Assembly: GCA_005880755.1 (NCBI GenBank)
Contig: VBGV01000095.1
Location: 1-7,755, forward strand
Source of the DNA: Chloroflexota bacterium
Lineage (GTDB): Bacteria > Chloroflexota > Dormibacteria > Dormibacterales > Dormibacteraceae
DNA length: 7,755 nt
Direction: 5' to 3'
The position numbers and the translations under genes were made by a program. Of this stretch, positions 1 through 5,991 are shown in pieces (the first letter of the stretch is position 1; each line of letters starts with the position of its first letter). The notes beneath the pieces are model-generated. The model searched no databases. It was not told the origin of the DNA and worked only from the letters and a program-made list of their open reading frames with translations.

Positions 1-457
1 TGGCGACGATGGCCGCGACCGCAAGCGGAAAGACCACCCATGGCGTGGCGGGCAGAAAAAGCTGCGGCCCGCCCTGCACCGTGGCCAGCCAGGCAATGGG
101 AATCGCGAGCACGAGCTGGATCGGGAGCTTGAGCCGCGCGGGTATGCCGCGCGTGCCGACGCGCAGCTTGCTCCGGTCGTCGGCAAATCCGATCAATCCA
201 CCGGCGACCAGCCCGGCCATGGACGGTAGCGTCCCGCTGTGTCCCGCCAGCGCAGCGAGCAAACCACCGACGATCGCCAGCGCCACGAAAACAATGCCGC
301 CTCCGGTCGGCGTGCCGGCTTTCTTCTGGTGCGAGTCGGGCAGCTCTTCCTGGATCACTTGCCCCGCCTTCAGCCGGCGAAGCGTCCGGATGGCCTGCGG
401 ATAGATGACCAGCGCGAGGGCGAAGGCGATGACGAACGTGCCCAGATCGAAAATCAA
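1..457 (-). CDS. mraY: MraY, phospho-MurNAc-pentapeptide transferase (5' part, cut by window edge)
   Basis: MraY is the membrane enzyme that transfers phospho-MurNAc-pentapeptide from UDP to undecaprenyl phosphate, giving lipid I. The first 152 codons are visible; the rest lies beyond position 1. Visible marks are a first membrane segment (about residues 4-20), the family motif KKAGTPTGGG at about 45-54 (usually GTPTMGG, so Met is Gly here), a second membrane segment (53-72), and GFADDRSK with the metal/catalytic Asp pair at about 93-94 and Lys 97. The family segment GIPARLKLPIQ follows at about 103-113. The chosen start is TTG at 457-455. It overlaps the murF TGA stop (TTGA), and AAGGAG at 469-474 lies 11 nt upstream. 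No ATG or GTG is available in frame near the N-terminus. It is co-transcribed with murF, the usual dcw order. Family identity is near certain; the TTG start is likely. Confidence 0.95.
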   Translation of the reverse strand, partial: MIFDLGTFVIAFALALVIYPQAIRTLRRLKAGQVIQEELPDSHQKKAGTPTGGGIVFVALAIVGGLLAALAGHSGTLPSMAGLVAGGLIGFADDRSKLRVGTRGIPARLKLPIQLVLAIPIAWLATVQGGPQLFLPATPWVVFPLAVAAIVA

Positions 458-1791
458 GCGGCGGTTAGCTCCTTCACGAGCTCGTCGAGCCTGACTCCGT
501 GCGATGCCTTGATCAGGACCCGGTCGCCCGGGGCGGCGGTGCGCCGCACCCACTCCGCGGCCGCTGCGCGATCGGCGACGACCTCCGCGCCCGCCGCTTC
601 CGCCAACACGCGCGCGTGGTCGCCCTGCATCACGCAAACCGCGTCGAAGACTTCCGCCGCACGCAACCCCACGCGTCTGTGCGCGTCGGCCGACAGTGCG
701 CCGAGCTCGCGCATCTCGCCCAGTACCGCCAGCAGGCGGCCACTCTTGGGTGCGTCCGCCATGGTGTCGAAGGCCGCGAGCATCGACTCCGGGCTCGCGT
801 TGTACGCGTCGTCGATGATCGTGTAGCCGGCGCGCGTGCTCACCTCTTGTAACCGATGCTCGATCTGCACCTCGGCGAGCGCCTCCGCTCCCGCGGCCAG
901 GCTGACCCCAGCGAACTCGCAGGCCGCGAGGGCAGCCGCCGCGTTGACCGCCTGGTGGCGCCCGTCGAGCGACAGCCGCACGGCGACGCCGCCGACCGAG
1001 AACTGCGAGCCGCCGCCGCTCAGCGCCTCGTAACCCTCGACGCGGTAATCGCCTCTCTCCTGGCCGAAGCTTGCGACGCGCGCAGAGGTCATTTGCGCGA
1101 GCAGGGGGAAGAACTCGTTGTCCGCGTTCAGCACGGCGAGTCCCTCCGCGGGCAGCGCCGCGACCAGCTCGCCCTTGGCGCGAGCCAGCTCCTCGCGCGA
1201 GTTGAAGAACTCGAGGTGCACGACCCCGACGTTGGTCACGACCCCGATCACAGGTCTGGCGAGCGCGGCCAGGCGCGCGATATCGCCGGCGCGCTGCATC
1301 CCCATCTCGAGCACCAACGCGGAGTGGTGCGGTTCGAGGCTCAAGATCGTCAGAGGCACGCCGGTCTCGGTGTTGAGGTTGCCCTGCGTGCGCAGCACGT
1401 TGAAATGACGCGAGAGGATCGCCGCCACCATCTCCTTCGTCGAGGTCTTGCCGTTGCTGCCGGTGACCGCGACAACCAGGGGCTGCACCCGCCGCAGGGC
1501 GTGCGCGGCCACCGCGTAGAGCGCCTTCCACGTGTCCGTTACGAGGACCTCCACGATCCCGGTCGGGATCTCGGTCTTGTGATCCACCACCACCGCCGCG
1601 GCGCCACGGGCGATCGCATCGCCGACGAATTGATGCCCGTCTTTCTCCGAGCCGCTGAGCGCGAAGAAGACCCCGCCCGACCTCACCTCGCGTGAGTCGG
1701 TGTGGAAGGTCGAGAACGTCTCGCCGACCTGGGTGCCGCCCACCTCGCCGCCGCCGGTCGCCTCGAGGATCTCGAGGAGGCTCAGCCTCAT
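454..1791 (-). CDS. murF: MurF, UDP-MurNAc-tripeptide--D-alanyl-D-alanine ligase
   Basis: This cytoplasmic Mur ligase adds D-Ala-D-Ala to UDP-MurNAc-tripeptide using ATP, the last soluble step of precursor synthesis. The 445 residues match the usual length of about 450. Domain 1 (about 1-100) binds the UDP substrate. The central ATPase domain has the P-loop TGSNGKTSTK (110-119), NLNTETGVPLTIL (138-150), LEMGM (161-165) and AKGE with the carbamylated-lysine position at about Lys 206. DDAYNASPES (327-336) is the family motif near the start of the C-terminal domain. LGEMRELG (357-364) and IKASHGVRLDELV (427-439) complete that domain. The ATG lies 16 nt after the ftsI stop with no clear Shine-Dalgarno, so translation may be coupled to ftsI. 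MurE would normally sit between ftsI and this gene, but there is no room for it. The N-terminal motif pattern and D-Ala-D-Ala context favour MurF over MurE. Confidence 0.97.
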   Translation of the reverse strand: MRLSLLEILEATGGGEVGGTQVGETFSTFHTDSREVRSGGVFFALSGSEKDGHQFVGDAIARGAAAVVVDHKTEIPTGIVEVLVTDTWKALYAVAAHALRRVQPLVVAVTGSNGKTSTKEMVAAILSRHFNVLRTQGNLNTETGVPLTILSLEPHHSALVLEMGMQRAGDIARLAALARPVIGVVTNVGVVHLEFFNSREELARAKGELVAALPAEGLAVLNADNEFFPLLAQMTSARVASFGQERGDYRVEGYEALSGGGSQFSVGGVAVRLSLDGRHQAVNAAAALAACEFAGVSLAAGAEALAEVQIEHRLQEVSTRAGYTIIDDAYNASPESMLAAFDTMADAPKSGRLLAVLGEMRELGALSADAHRRVGLRAAEVFDAVCVMQGDHARVLAEAAGAEVVADRAAAAEWVRRTAAPGDRVLIKASHGVRLDELVKELTAA

Positions 1792-1807
1792 GCGTATATG
1801 AGAACCG

Positions 1808-3571
1808 TTATCTGGGGTCGGGCGTTATGTGCCAGTCCACCACGAGCGACTGGGCGATCGTCTTCCAGATCGGCTCGGCGGTCATGTAGCCGTCGTTCAA
1901 GGTCCAGTCCCGGTCGGCACCGGGGTAGTGCGGCTTGCGAATCACGACCAGCATCGTGAACTTTGGATGCTGCGCCGGAAGAAAGCCGACGAACGAAGCC
2001 CAGACGTCCTGGGTGTACTGGCCGTTGACGGGGATCTGCGAGGTTCCCGTCTTGCCCGCCTGATCGAGCTCGAAACCTTTGATCCGCGAGGTCCACCCCG
2101 AGCCGTGCTGCACGACCTGCTGCATCATCGCGGTCATCTTGGCCGCGGTCTGAGGACTGATCGCCTGCCGCTGCGGCTGCAGCAGCACGGGGTTGATATG
2201 CGTTCCGACACGCTCCACGACATGGGGCGGCGCGTACTTGCCGCCGTTGGCCACGACATTGATGGCGGCCAGCATCTGGACCATGTTCACGTCGATGCCC
2301 TGTCCGAACGACGCCGTCGCATACTGCGAATCGCTCATCTTGTCGGCGGCCGGCGGCAGAAGGCAGTTCTCGTCGGCGACGTCGATGCCGCTCGGCTTGG
2401 TGAGTCCGAATGCCTGCAGGTTGCTGTAGAAGGCTGGGTGGCCTTCAGCCTGCATCGCCTTCATCGCGCCGACGTTGAGCGAGTGCGCCAGCACGTACGT
2501 GTAGTCGACGTTGCCGTGATTGCGCCGGTCCCAGTCGTAGATGCGATAACCGCCGACGCTGAGAACACCGGGGTCGTTGATCACGGTGTCCGGCGCGATC
2601 GCACCGGCGTTCATGGCGCCCGATAGCGTCACGACCTTCATCACCGAACCGGGCTCGTACACGGAGCCGACGATGTTGTCTTTGAACAGAGCCGGATCGG
2701 TGTGGTTGAAGTCGTTCGCGTTGTAGCTCGGATAGTCGGCCCAGGCGACGATGCCCCCGGTGTTCGGGTCCATGATCAACACGCTTCCACTCTCGGCGTT
2801 GTCTCGCTTGACGCCGTCGGCCAGCGCCTGCTCTGCCGCGTACTGGATATTCGCGTCGAGCGAAAGCACCAGGTCCTGGCCGTTGATCGGGTCCTGGTGG
2901 GTATGCGTCCCGAGGACGATCTCTCGGTTGGCGAGGTCGCGGTAGCTCGAGATAAAGCCGGGCGTGCCTCCGAGGGCCTGCTGGTAGTTCTGCTCCACGC
3001 CGTATTTGCCGTCACCGTTCCAGTCGACGAAACCGAGCACGTTGGCCGCGAGCGTGGAGCCGGTGGCGATGCCCGGGAGGTAGGAGCGCTGCGTCTCCTC
3101 CTGCAGGCCGACACCGGGCAGCTTCAGGGGCCGCAGCTGATCGGCCTTCGTCTTGGCGAAGCGTCTCTGGATGTAGGCGAACTTCGTGTTCGACGCCAGC
3201 GTCGTCATCACCTTGGCCTTGTCGACGCCCAGCACCGACGACAGCCCCGTCGCGACTCGGTCGCGGTCGCTTGCGGCGACCTGGTCAGGCGAGACGAAGG
3301 CCGAGTAGACAGTCGTGTTGACGACCAGCTGCTTCAGGTTGCGATCGAAGATCGCGCCGCGCAGCGCCGGCAGCTGGACGAACTCGCGGTACTGGGCCTG
3401 AGCCTGCATCGCGAGACGGCCGTGCTGGACTACTTGCCAGTACGCGAGTCGAGACCAGACCATGCCGGCCAGGACGGCGGCGACCACGAGCATGGAGATG
3501 ACGCGCAGGCGTGCCGAACCAACACGTTCGACACGCTTGGGGCGCCTCGCACCGAGCGCCCTCGTGCTCAC
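1808..3571 (-). CDS. ftsI: FtsI-type class B penicillin-binding protein (septal transpeptidase)
   Basis: This is a monofunctional peptidoglycan transpeptidase (PBP2/PBP3 class), anchored in the membrane with its catalytic domain outside. By context it is the division-specific enzyme working with FtsW/FtsL. It has 587 residues: a basic cytoplasmic tail, one membrane helix (about 25-45), and a dimerisation/pedestal domain opening with RGAIFDRN (71-78). The transpeptidase domain carries all three active-site motifs: SVMK with the nucleophile Ser309 and Lys312, SLN at 364-366, and KTGT at 507-510. No PASTA repeats follow; the protein ends about 75 residues after KTGT. The start is GTG at 3571-3569, directly abutting the ftsL stop (TAAGTG). 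No Shine-Dalgarno is visible, which suggests coupled translation. A segment at 183-193 (DWNGDGKYGVE) resembles a calcium-binding loop where relatives usually have a shorter Gly-rich GLEG-type stretch. Confidence 0.95.
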   Translation of the reverse strand: MSTRALGARRPKRVERVGSARLRVISMLVVAAVLAGMVWSRLAYWQVVQHGRLAMQAQAQYREFVQLPALRGAIFDRNLKQLVVNTTVYSAFVSPDQVAASDRDRVATGLSSVLGVDKAKVMTTLASNTKFAYIQRRFAKTKADQLRPLKLPGVGLQEETQRSYLPGIATGSTLAANVLGFVDWNGDGKYGVEQNYQQALGGTPGFISSYRDLANREIVLGTHTHQDPINGQDLVLSLDANIQYAAEQALADGVKRDNAESGSVLIMDPNTGGIVAWADYPSYNANDFNHTDPALFKDNIVGSVYEPGSVMKVVTLSGAMNAGAIAPDTVINDPGVLSVGGYRIYDWDRRNHGNVDYTYVLAHSLNVGAMKAMQAEGHPAFYSNLQAFGLTKPSGIDVADENCLLPPAADKMSDSQYATASFGQGIDVNMVQMLAAINVVANGGKYAPPHVVERVGTHINPVLLQPQRQAISPQTAAKMTAMMQQVVQHGSGWTSRIKGFELDQAGKTGTSQIPVNGQYTQDVWASFVGFLPAQHPKFTMLVVIRKPHYPGADRDWTLNDGYMTAEPIWKTIAQSLVVDWHITPDPR

Positions 3572-4105
3572 TTAGTGCTTGGTGGCCGCCATGACGTCGC
3601 GCGTGCCGCCGACTGCGTTCACGACTGTCGCGACGGCGCGCATCCACAGCGGCGTCGTGTCGGCCGGCGAGGCGCCCAGCGGCGTCGTGAGGTCGATCGC
3701 GACCGGGGACCCGGCGACGTAGCTGGACGGGACCACGCGCTGCATCCCGGTCTGGGCCGCCTGCTGCTGGACCATCGCGGGCGCGTGCATCGTGACCTCT
3801 TGATAGCGGAGCTGGTCCTGTTCGGCGATGAGCTGGCGCTGCTGGTCCTGGAGCCGGCTGATGTCATACGACGCCTGCGTGATCTGCGCCGCGAGGGCGA
3901 GGTAGAACAGCAGGGCGATCACGACCGCGCCGACGCCCACATAGGCGTGGCCGAACATGTTCAGCCGCAGCCTCTCGGCTGCGACCGCGCCGGCCACCTG
4001 GACGAAGCCACGTGTGCGCCGCCGCCGCCGCGGCTGCGCGGTGACGTGCGGCGTCGCGCCGGCCGTGCCGAGGCGCCGTCGGGCCAGTATGCGGGTCGAT
4101 GTCAA
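3572..4105 (-). CDS. ftsL: FtsL-like cell division protein (bitopic, coiled coil)
   Basis: FtsL is a small bitopic divisome protein whose extracytoplasmic coiled coil pairs with DivIC/FtsB and supports FtsI-FtsW. From the chosen start it has 177 residues. There is a basic cytoplasmic tail with an RRRRRTR run, then one membrane helix at about residues 55-75 (HAYVGVGAVVIALLFYLALA). A Gln/Leu-rich coiled coil follows, including RLQDQQRQLIAEQDQL, then HAPAMVQQQAAQTGM, the Pro-x(n)-A-x-x-x-GM pattern typical of FtsL/DivIC ends. The tail after that has low similarity to anything I recognise and contains a second hydrophobic stretch. The start is uncertain: TTG at 4105-4103 has AAAGGA 13 nt upstream and follows the hairpin repeats. 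ATG at 3958-3956, just before the membrane helix, would give 128 residues. The open frame runs back to an ATG at 4261, but that part translates a dispersed intergenic repeat. Sequence divergence is normal for FtsL, so position and topology carry the call. Confidence 0.8.
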   Translation of the reverse strand: MTSTRILARRRLGTAGATPHVTAQPRRRRRTRGFVQVAGAVAAERLRLNMFGHAYVGVGAVVIALLFYLALAAQITQASYDISRLQDQQRQLIAEQDQLRYQEVTMHAPAMVQQQAAQTGMQRVVPSSYVAGSPVAIDLTTPLGASPADTTPLWMRAVATVVNAVGGTRDVMAATKH

Positions 4106-4120
4106 GACGTGAAGTTCATC

Positions 4121-4160
4121 CTTTGCTGTGGCGCTTTCTGCGACTGCTGTGATCTTTCTG
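4121..4160 (-). repeat. Imperfect tandem 20-bp duplication before ftsL
   Basis: Two adjacent 20-bp units on the minus strand both begin CAGAAAG and share ACAGCA after a 3-4 nt variable piece, giving about 15 matches with one indel. The second unit runs into the AAAGGA that may serve as the ftsL ribosome site. It could be a small duplication with no function. Confidence 0.5.
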
Positions 4161-4180
4161 TGGCACCCCCTCACCCCACA

Positions 4181-4205
4181 TCCCTCTCCCCTGGGGGGAG
4201 AGGGA
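4181..4205. repeat. CCCTCTCCCC/GGGGAGAGGG inverted repeat, dispersed intergenic repeat type
   Basis: A perfect 11-bp inverted repeat (4181-4191 with 4195-4205) with a 3-nt loop sits next to a C-rich stretch, CCCCCTCACCCCA (4166-4178). The combination CCCTCACCCC...CCCTCTCCC...GGGAGAGGG is a familiar bacterial intergenic repeat that yields spurious SPLPPGGRG/RGEG-type translations; that link is recalled, not searched. It lies between rsmH and ftsL inside the operon. No T-run follows on either strand, so it is not a standard intrinsic terminator. It may stabilise or process the mRNA. Confidence 0.75.
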
Positions 4206-4231
4206 GCTATTGCCTCTACCGATCGAAGATG

Positions 4232-4265
4232 CCTGGTGGCCGGAGGGGTTGGGCCGGCCACCAGG
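4232..4265. repeat. Perfect 12-bp inverted repeat after rsmH
   Basis: CCTGGTGGCCGG (4232-4243) and CCGGCCACCAGG (4254-4265) are exact reverse complements around a 10-nt loop. In the transcript the hairpin begins 10 nt after the rsmH stop. The stem is GC-rich and should be very stable, but the bases after it are not a T-run, so rho-independent termination of the dcw mRNA is not expected. A pause, attenuation or mRNA-end protection role is possible. Confidence 0.7.
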
Positions 4266-4275
4266 ACTTGTGAAT

Positions 4276-5199
4276 TCAGATTTTTTCCGCGACCCGGAGG
4301 CGGGCGGACCGGGCGCGGGGGTTGGCGGCCACCTCTTGGTCTGAGGGCCGCACGGGATGCCGGGTGACGATGCGGAGGGCTGCCCGGTGGCCGCAGGTGC
4401 AGACTGGCTGCTGGGGTGGGCAGATACAGTCTTTGGACTCGACGTTGAAGAATGACTTGACCAAGCGGTCTTCCAGGGAATGGAAGCTGATCGTCGCCAT
4501 ACGACCACCGGGCTTTAGTGTCAAAAGAGCTGCTCTGAGTCCTTGCTCGATCTCGCCGAGCTCATCGTTGACCGCGATCCGTAGGCCCTGAAAGGTCCGG
4601 GTCGCGACGTTGATGTCGCGGGGCCAGGCCCGGCGCGGGATCGCGGCTTCGACGGCTTGCGCCAGGTCGCGCGTGGTGCGGAGCGGGCGCCGCGCCACGA
4701 TGAACTCTGCGATCCGGCGGGCCCATCGTTCCTCGCCGTACTGCCGCAAGATGCGCTCGATCTCCGCAGAGTCGTACTCGTTGACGATCTTCGCCGCGGT
4801 GAGAGTCGAGTCTGGGTCCATCCGCATGTCGAGCGGGCCGTCAGCGCGGAAGCTGAACCCGCGACTCGGGTCGTCGATCTGCGTGCTGGAAAGTCCGAAG
4901 TCGAAGAGGACCAGGTCCGCTGGGCTGAAACCGCTTTCGGTAGCTATCGCGCCAAGCTCGGAAAACCGTCCGTGAACGACCACCACCGCATCGCCAAACT
5001 GAGCCAGCGAGTCCCGACCCGCCTGGACCGCCGAGGGATCGCGGTCGATCCCGAGCAGCCGGCCGCCGGGTGTGATCCTCTCCAGGATCTGGCGGGCGTG
5101 GCCCGCCTGCCCGAGGGTGCAGTCGATCGCGACCGCCCCCTGCTGGGGCTGGAGCAGCTCTATTACCTCTTGTGAAAGTGCTGGAACGTGCGGACTAAT
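4276..5199 (-). CDS. rsmH: RsmH (MraW), 16S rRNA C1402 N4-methyltransferase, with probable ATT start
   Basis: RsmH uses S-adenosylmethionine to N4-methylate C1402 of 16S rRNA in the decoding-site region. From the ATT start it has 307 residues, the usual size. HVPALSQEVIELL (4-16) matches the conserved N-terminus. DCTLGQAGHARQIL (26-39) and GIDRDPSA (50-57) form the SAM-binding Rossmann motifs. DFGLSSTQ (100-107), RGFSFRADGPLDMRMD (113-128), TFQGLRI (202-208), SFHSLEDR (238-245), a CICPP...CTCG cysteine cluster (258-270) and NPRARSARLRVAEK (293-306) complete the family pattern. No ATG, GTG or TTG occurs in frame between an in-frame TGA (5211-5209) and the essential N-terminal motifs. The first canonical start, GTG near 4992, would delete the SAM site. 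ATT at 5199-5197 overlaps the mraZ TAG (ATTAG), and GGTGATC lies 7 nt upstream. A sequencing error at the start is the main alternative. Confidence 0.95.
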   Translation of the reverse strand: MSPHVPALSQEVIELLQPQQGAVAIDCTLGQAGHARQILERITPGGRLLGIDRDPSAVQAGRDSLAQFGDAVVVVHGRFSELGAIATESGFSPADLVLFDFGLSSTQIDDPSRGFSFRADGPLDMRMDPDSTLTAAKIVNEYDSAEIERILRQYGEERWARRIAEFIVARRPLRTTRDLAQAVEAAIPRRAWPRDINVATRTFQGLRIAVNDELGEIEQGLRAALLTLKPGGRMATISFHSLEDRLVKSFFNVESKDCICPPQQPVCTCGHRAALRIVTRHPVRPSDQEVAANPRARSARLRVAEKI

Positions 5200-5626
5200 G
5201 TCCCGAGATCACCCTGTCAGCGAATTCTGTGAAGCGTCCTTGCGCGTCGGCGCTGTAGCTGTCCCATCGGGCCTCGGGCCAGATTTCCACCCTCGGCCCC
5301 GCTCCGATCACCACGACCGTCGACGGGGTCTCGATCCCCGCCAGTCGACGCTGCTCGGGAAGCAGGCTGATCCGTCCCTGGCCATCCGGCTCGAACGGAT
5401 CGGAGAGTGGATAGAGGGTTCGCGCCAGGGCGCGCTGGTCGGGTCCCTGCAGCGGGCTGCGCAGCTCCTCGCCGAGCGCCGCCCACAGGTCCGGGGGGTA
5501 GATCGCTAGCACCTGGTCCTGGCTCACTGATACGAAACTTCCCTCGCGGAGCTGTTTCCGAAACGGAGCCGGGATCGCCAGCCGCCCTTTGTCGTCCACC
5601 TTCACCCGATGCGCCCCAGTGAACAC
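5195..5626 (-). CDS. mraZ: MraZ, AbrB-fold transcriptional regulator of the dcw operon
   Basis: MraZ is a ring-forming DNA-binding protein with two SpoVT/AbrB-like halves. In E. coli it binds short TGGGN repeats near its own promoter and represses the dcw cluster. The 143 residues match the family. The opening MFTGAHRVKVDDKGRLAIP has the DDKGR motif at 11-15, and the second copy is EPDGQGRISLLP with DGQGR at 81-85. The start is GTG at 5626-5624. It is fixed by GGGAGG 8 nt upstream (5635-5640) and by homology of the first residues; an overlapping ATG at 5630-5628 is out of frame. It abuts the stop of the upstream small gene (TGAGTG) and overlaps rsmH by one base. Confidence 0.96.
   Translation of the reverse strand: MFTGAHRVKVDDKGRLAIPAPFRKQLREGSFVSVSQDQVLAIYPPDLWAALGEELRSPLQGPDQRALARTLYPLSDPFEPDGQGRISLLPEQRRLAGIETPSTVVVIGAGPRVEIWPEARWDSYSADAQGRFTEFADRVISGH
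5207..5213 (-). promoter_or_regulatory. Possible ribosome site for rsmH (GGTGATC)
   Basis: GGTGATC is complementary to the conserved GATCACC near the 3' end of 16S rRNA and ends 7 nt before the ATT proposed as the rsmH start. It lies inside the mraZ 3' end. It lacks the GGAGG core, so pairing would be of the extended type, and coupling to mraZ termination may matter more. Confidence 0.4.
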
Positions 5627-5869
5627 TCATCTGGCCTCCCAGAAGTTGAGCCGGCGTCGTTCGCGGCGGGCGCACAGGCTGCAGCCGCAGCCATGGAGCT
5701 CGAGCGGCAGGCGGTTGCCGTGCTTGTCGAACCGGTGGTTGACGCCGAGGGTTACCAGGTCATCGTTCAGGTCATCGCGGCTGCGGGGAGAAGTGGCGTA
5801 GAGAAGGTGTATGGCGTGCCTTACCTGGACGTAGGGTGCGACGTATGGTTCGATGTCTGCCGGATTCAC
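5627..5869 (-). CDS. Unrecognised 80-residue protein with a CxCxxC motif, first gene of the dcw operon
   Basis: I do not recognise this family. The 80 residues start NPADIEPYVAPYVQVRH, have an acidic middle (RDDLNDDL), then HGCGCSLCARRERRR, with Cys-x-Cys-x-x-Cys followed by an Arg-rich stretch. Three close cysteines plus nearby histidines could bind a metal, but no fold is apparent; there is no signal peptide or membrane segment. The start GTG at 5869-5867 is chosen because GGGGAG (5875-5880) is 5 nt upstream, and because the longer frame's ATG at 5914 lies inside the promoter, before the expected transcript start. Its stop touches the mraZ start (TGAGTG), so it is probably translationally linked to mraZ. 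A plus-strand frame covers the same DNA but lacks comparable signals. A non-coding leader remains possible. Confidence 0.6.
   Translation of the reverse strand: MNPADIEPYVAPYVQVRHAIHLLYATSPRSRDDLNDDLVTLGVNHRFDKHGNRLPLELHGCGCSLCARRERRRLNFWEAR
5635..5640 (-). promoter_or_regulatory. Ribosome binding site of mraZ (GGGAGG)
   Basis: GGGAGG lies 8 nt before the GTG at 5626, inside the last codons of the upstream small gene. It is the strongest such site in the dcw part of the window and decides the mraZ start. Confidence 0.8.
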
Positions 5870-5901
5870 CACTTCTCCCCACTGATCACCGCGATTCGCC
5901 G
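5867..5901 (-). promoter_or_regulatory. 10-bp-periodic YGGNG pentamers, possible MraZ boxes
   Basis: Reading the minus strand, CGGCG (5897-5901), CGGTG (5887-5891), TGGGG (5877-5881) and TGGTG (5867-5871) occur with exactly 5-nt spacers, between the -10 box and the first start codon. E. coli MraZ is known to bind TGGGN repeats with 5-nt spacers. Only TGGGG matches that consensus exactly, and in GC-rich DNA such pentamers arise easily, so this is a suggestion from spacing and position. Confidence 0.4.
5875..5880 (-). promoter_or_regulatory. Ribosome binding site of the small upstream gene (GGGGAG)
   Basis: GGGGAG ends 5 nt before GTG 5869 and supports the 80-residue frame and its start. A second GTG directly precedes it in frame (5872-5870), but the spacing there is only 2 nt. 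Confidence 0.55.
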
Positions 5902-5904
5902 CGG

Positions 5905-5933
5905 AATGTATCAATGCCGGTTAAGCCTGTCAA
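5905..5933 (-). promoter_or_regulatory. Sigma-70/sigma-A promoter of the dcw operon
   Basis: The minus strand shows a perfect -35 TTGACA (5928-5933), a 17-nt spacer and TACATT (5905-5910; 4 of 6 to TATAAT). Transcription should begin near 5898, giving a leader of about 30 nt before the first GTG. This is the only promoter of this quality I noticed in the window, and it sits exactly where the dcw cluster should be driven. Confidence 0.8.
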
Positions 5934-5991
5934 TACCTTTACCACAAGATCTAGACCGCTCGAAATGGCCCTTTACGGGGTCGCACCCGCT

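Noticed and set aside
856..1695. Long plus-strand open frame opposite murF
   Set aside because: It lies wholly inside a gene with full MurF motifs; its Arg/His-rich translation is typical of an antisense shadow in GC-rich DNA.
4106..4261. N-terminal extension of ftsL to ATG 4261
   Set aside because: It would translate both hairpins and a dispersed repeat; the peptide has no FtsL character.
2702..4273. 523-codon plus-strand frame opposite ftsI and ftsL
   Set aside because: Composition is Arg/Asp/Val/Leu-rich without domains, and it mirrors ftsI, which has all three transpeptidase motifs.
4281..4286. T6 run as an intrinsic terminator on the plus strand
   Set aside because: It is 15 nt past the 4232-4265 hairpin, inside rsmH, and no plus-strand gene needs it.
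4276..4986. rsmH starting at the first canonical GTG codons near 4986-4992
   Set aside because: This would remove the SAM-binding motifs encoded in frame just upstream, which are clearly conserved.
5870..5914. ATG 5914 as start of the small gene
   Set aside because: That ATG is inside the promoter spacer, upstream of the expected transcript start, and has no ribosome site.
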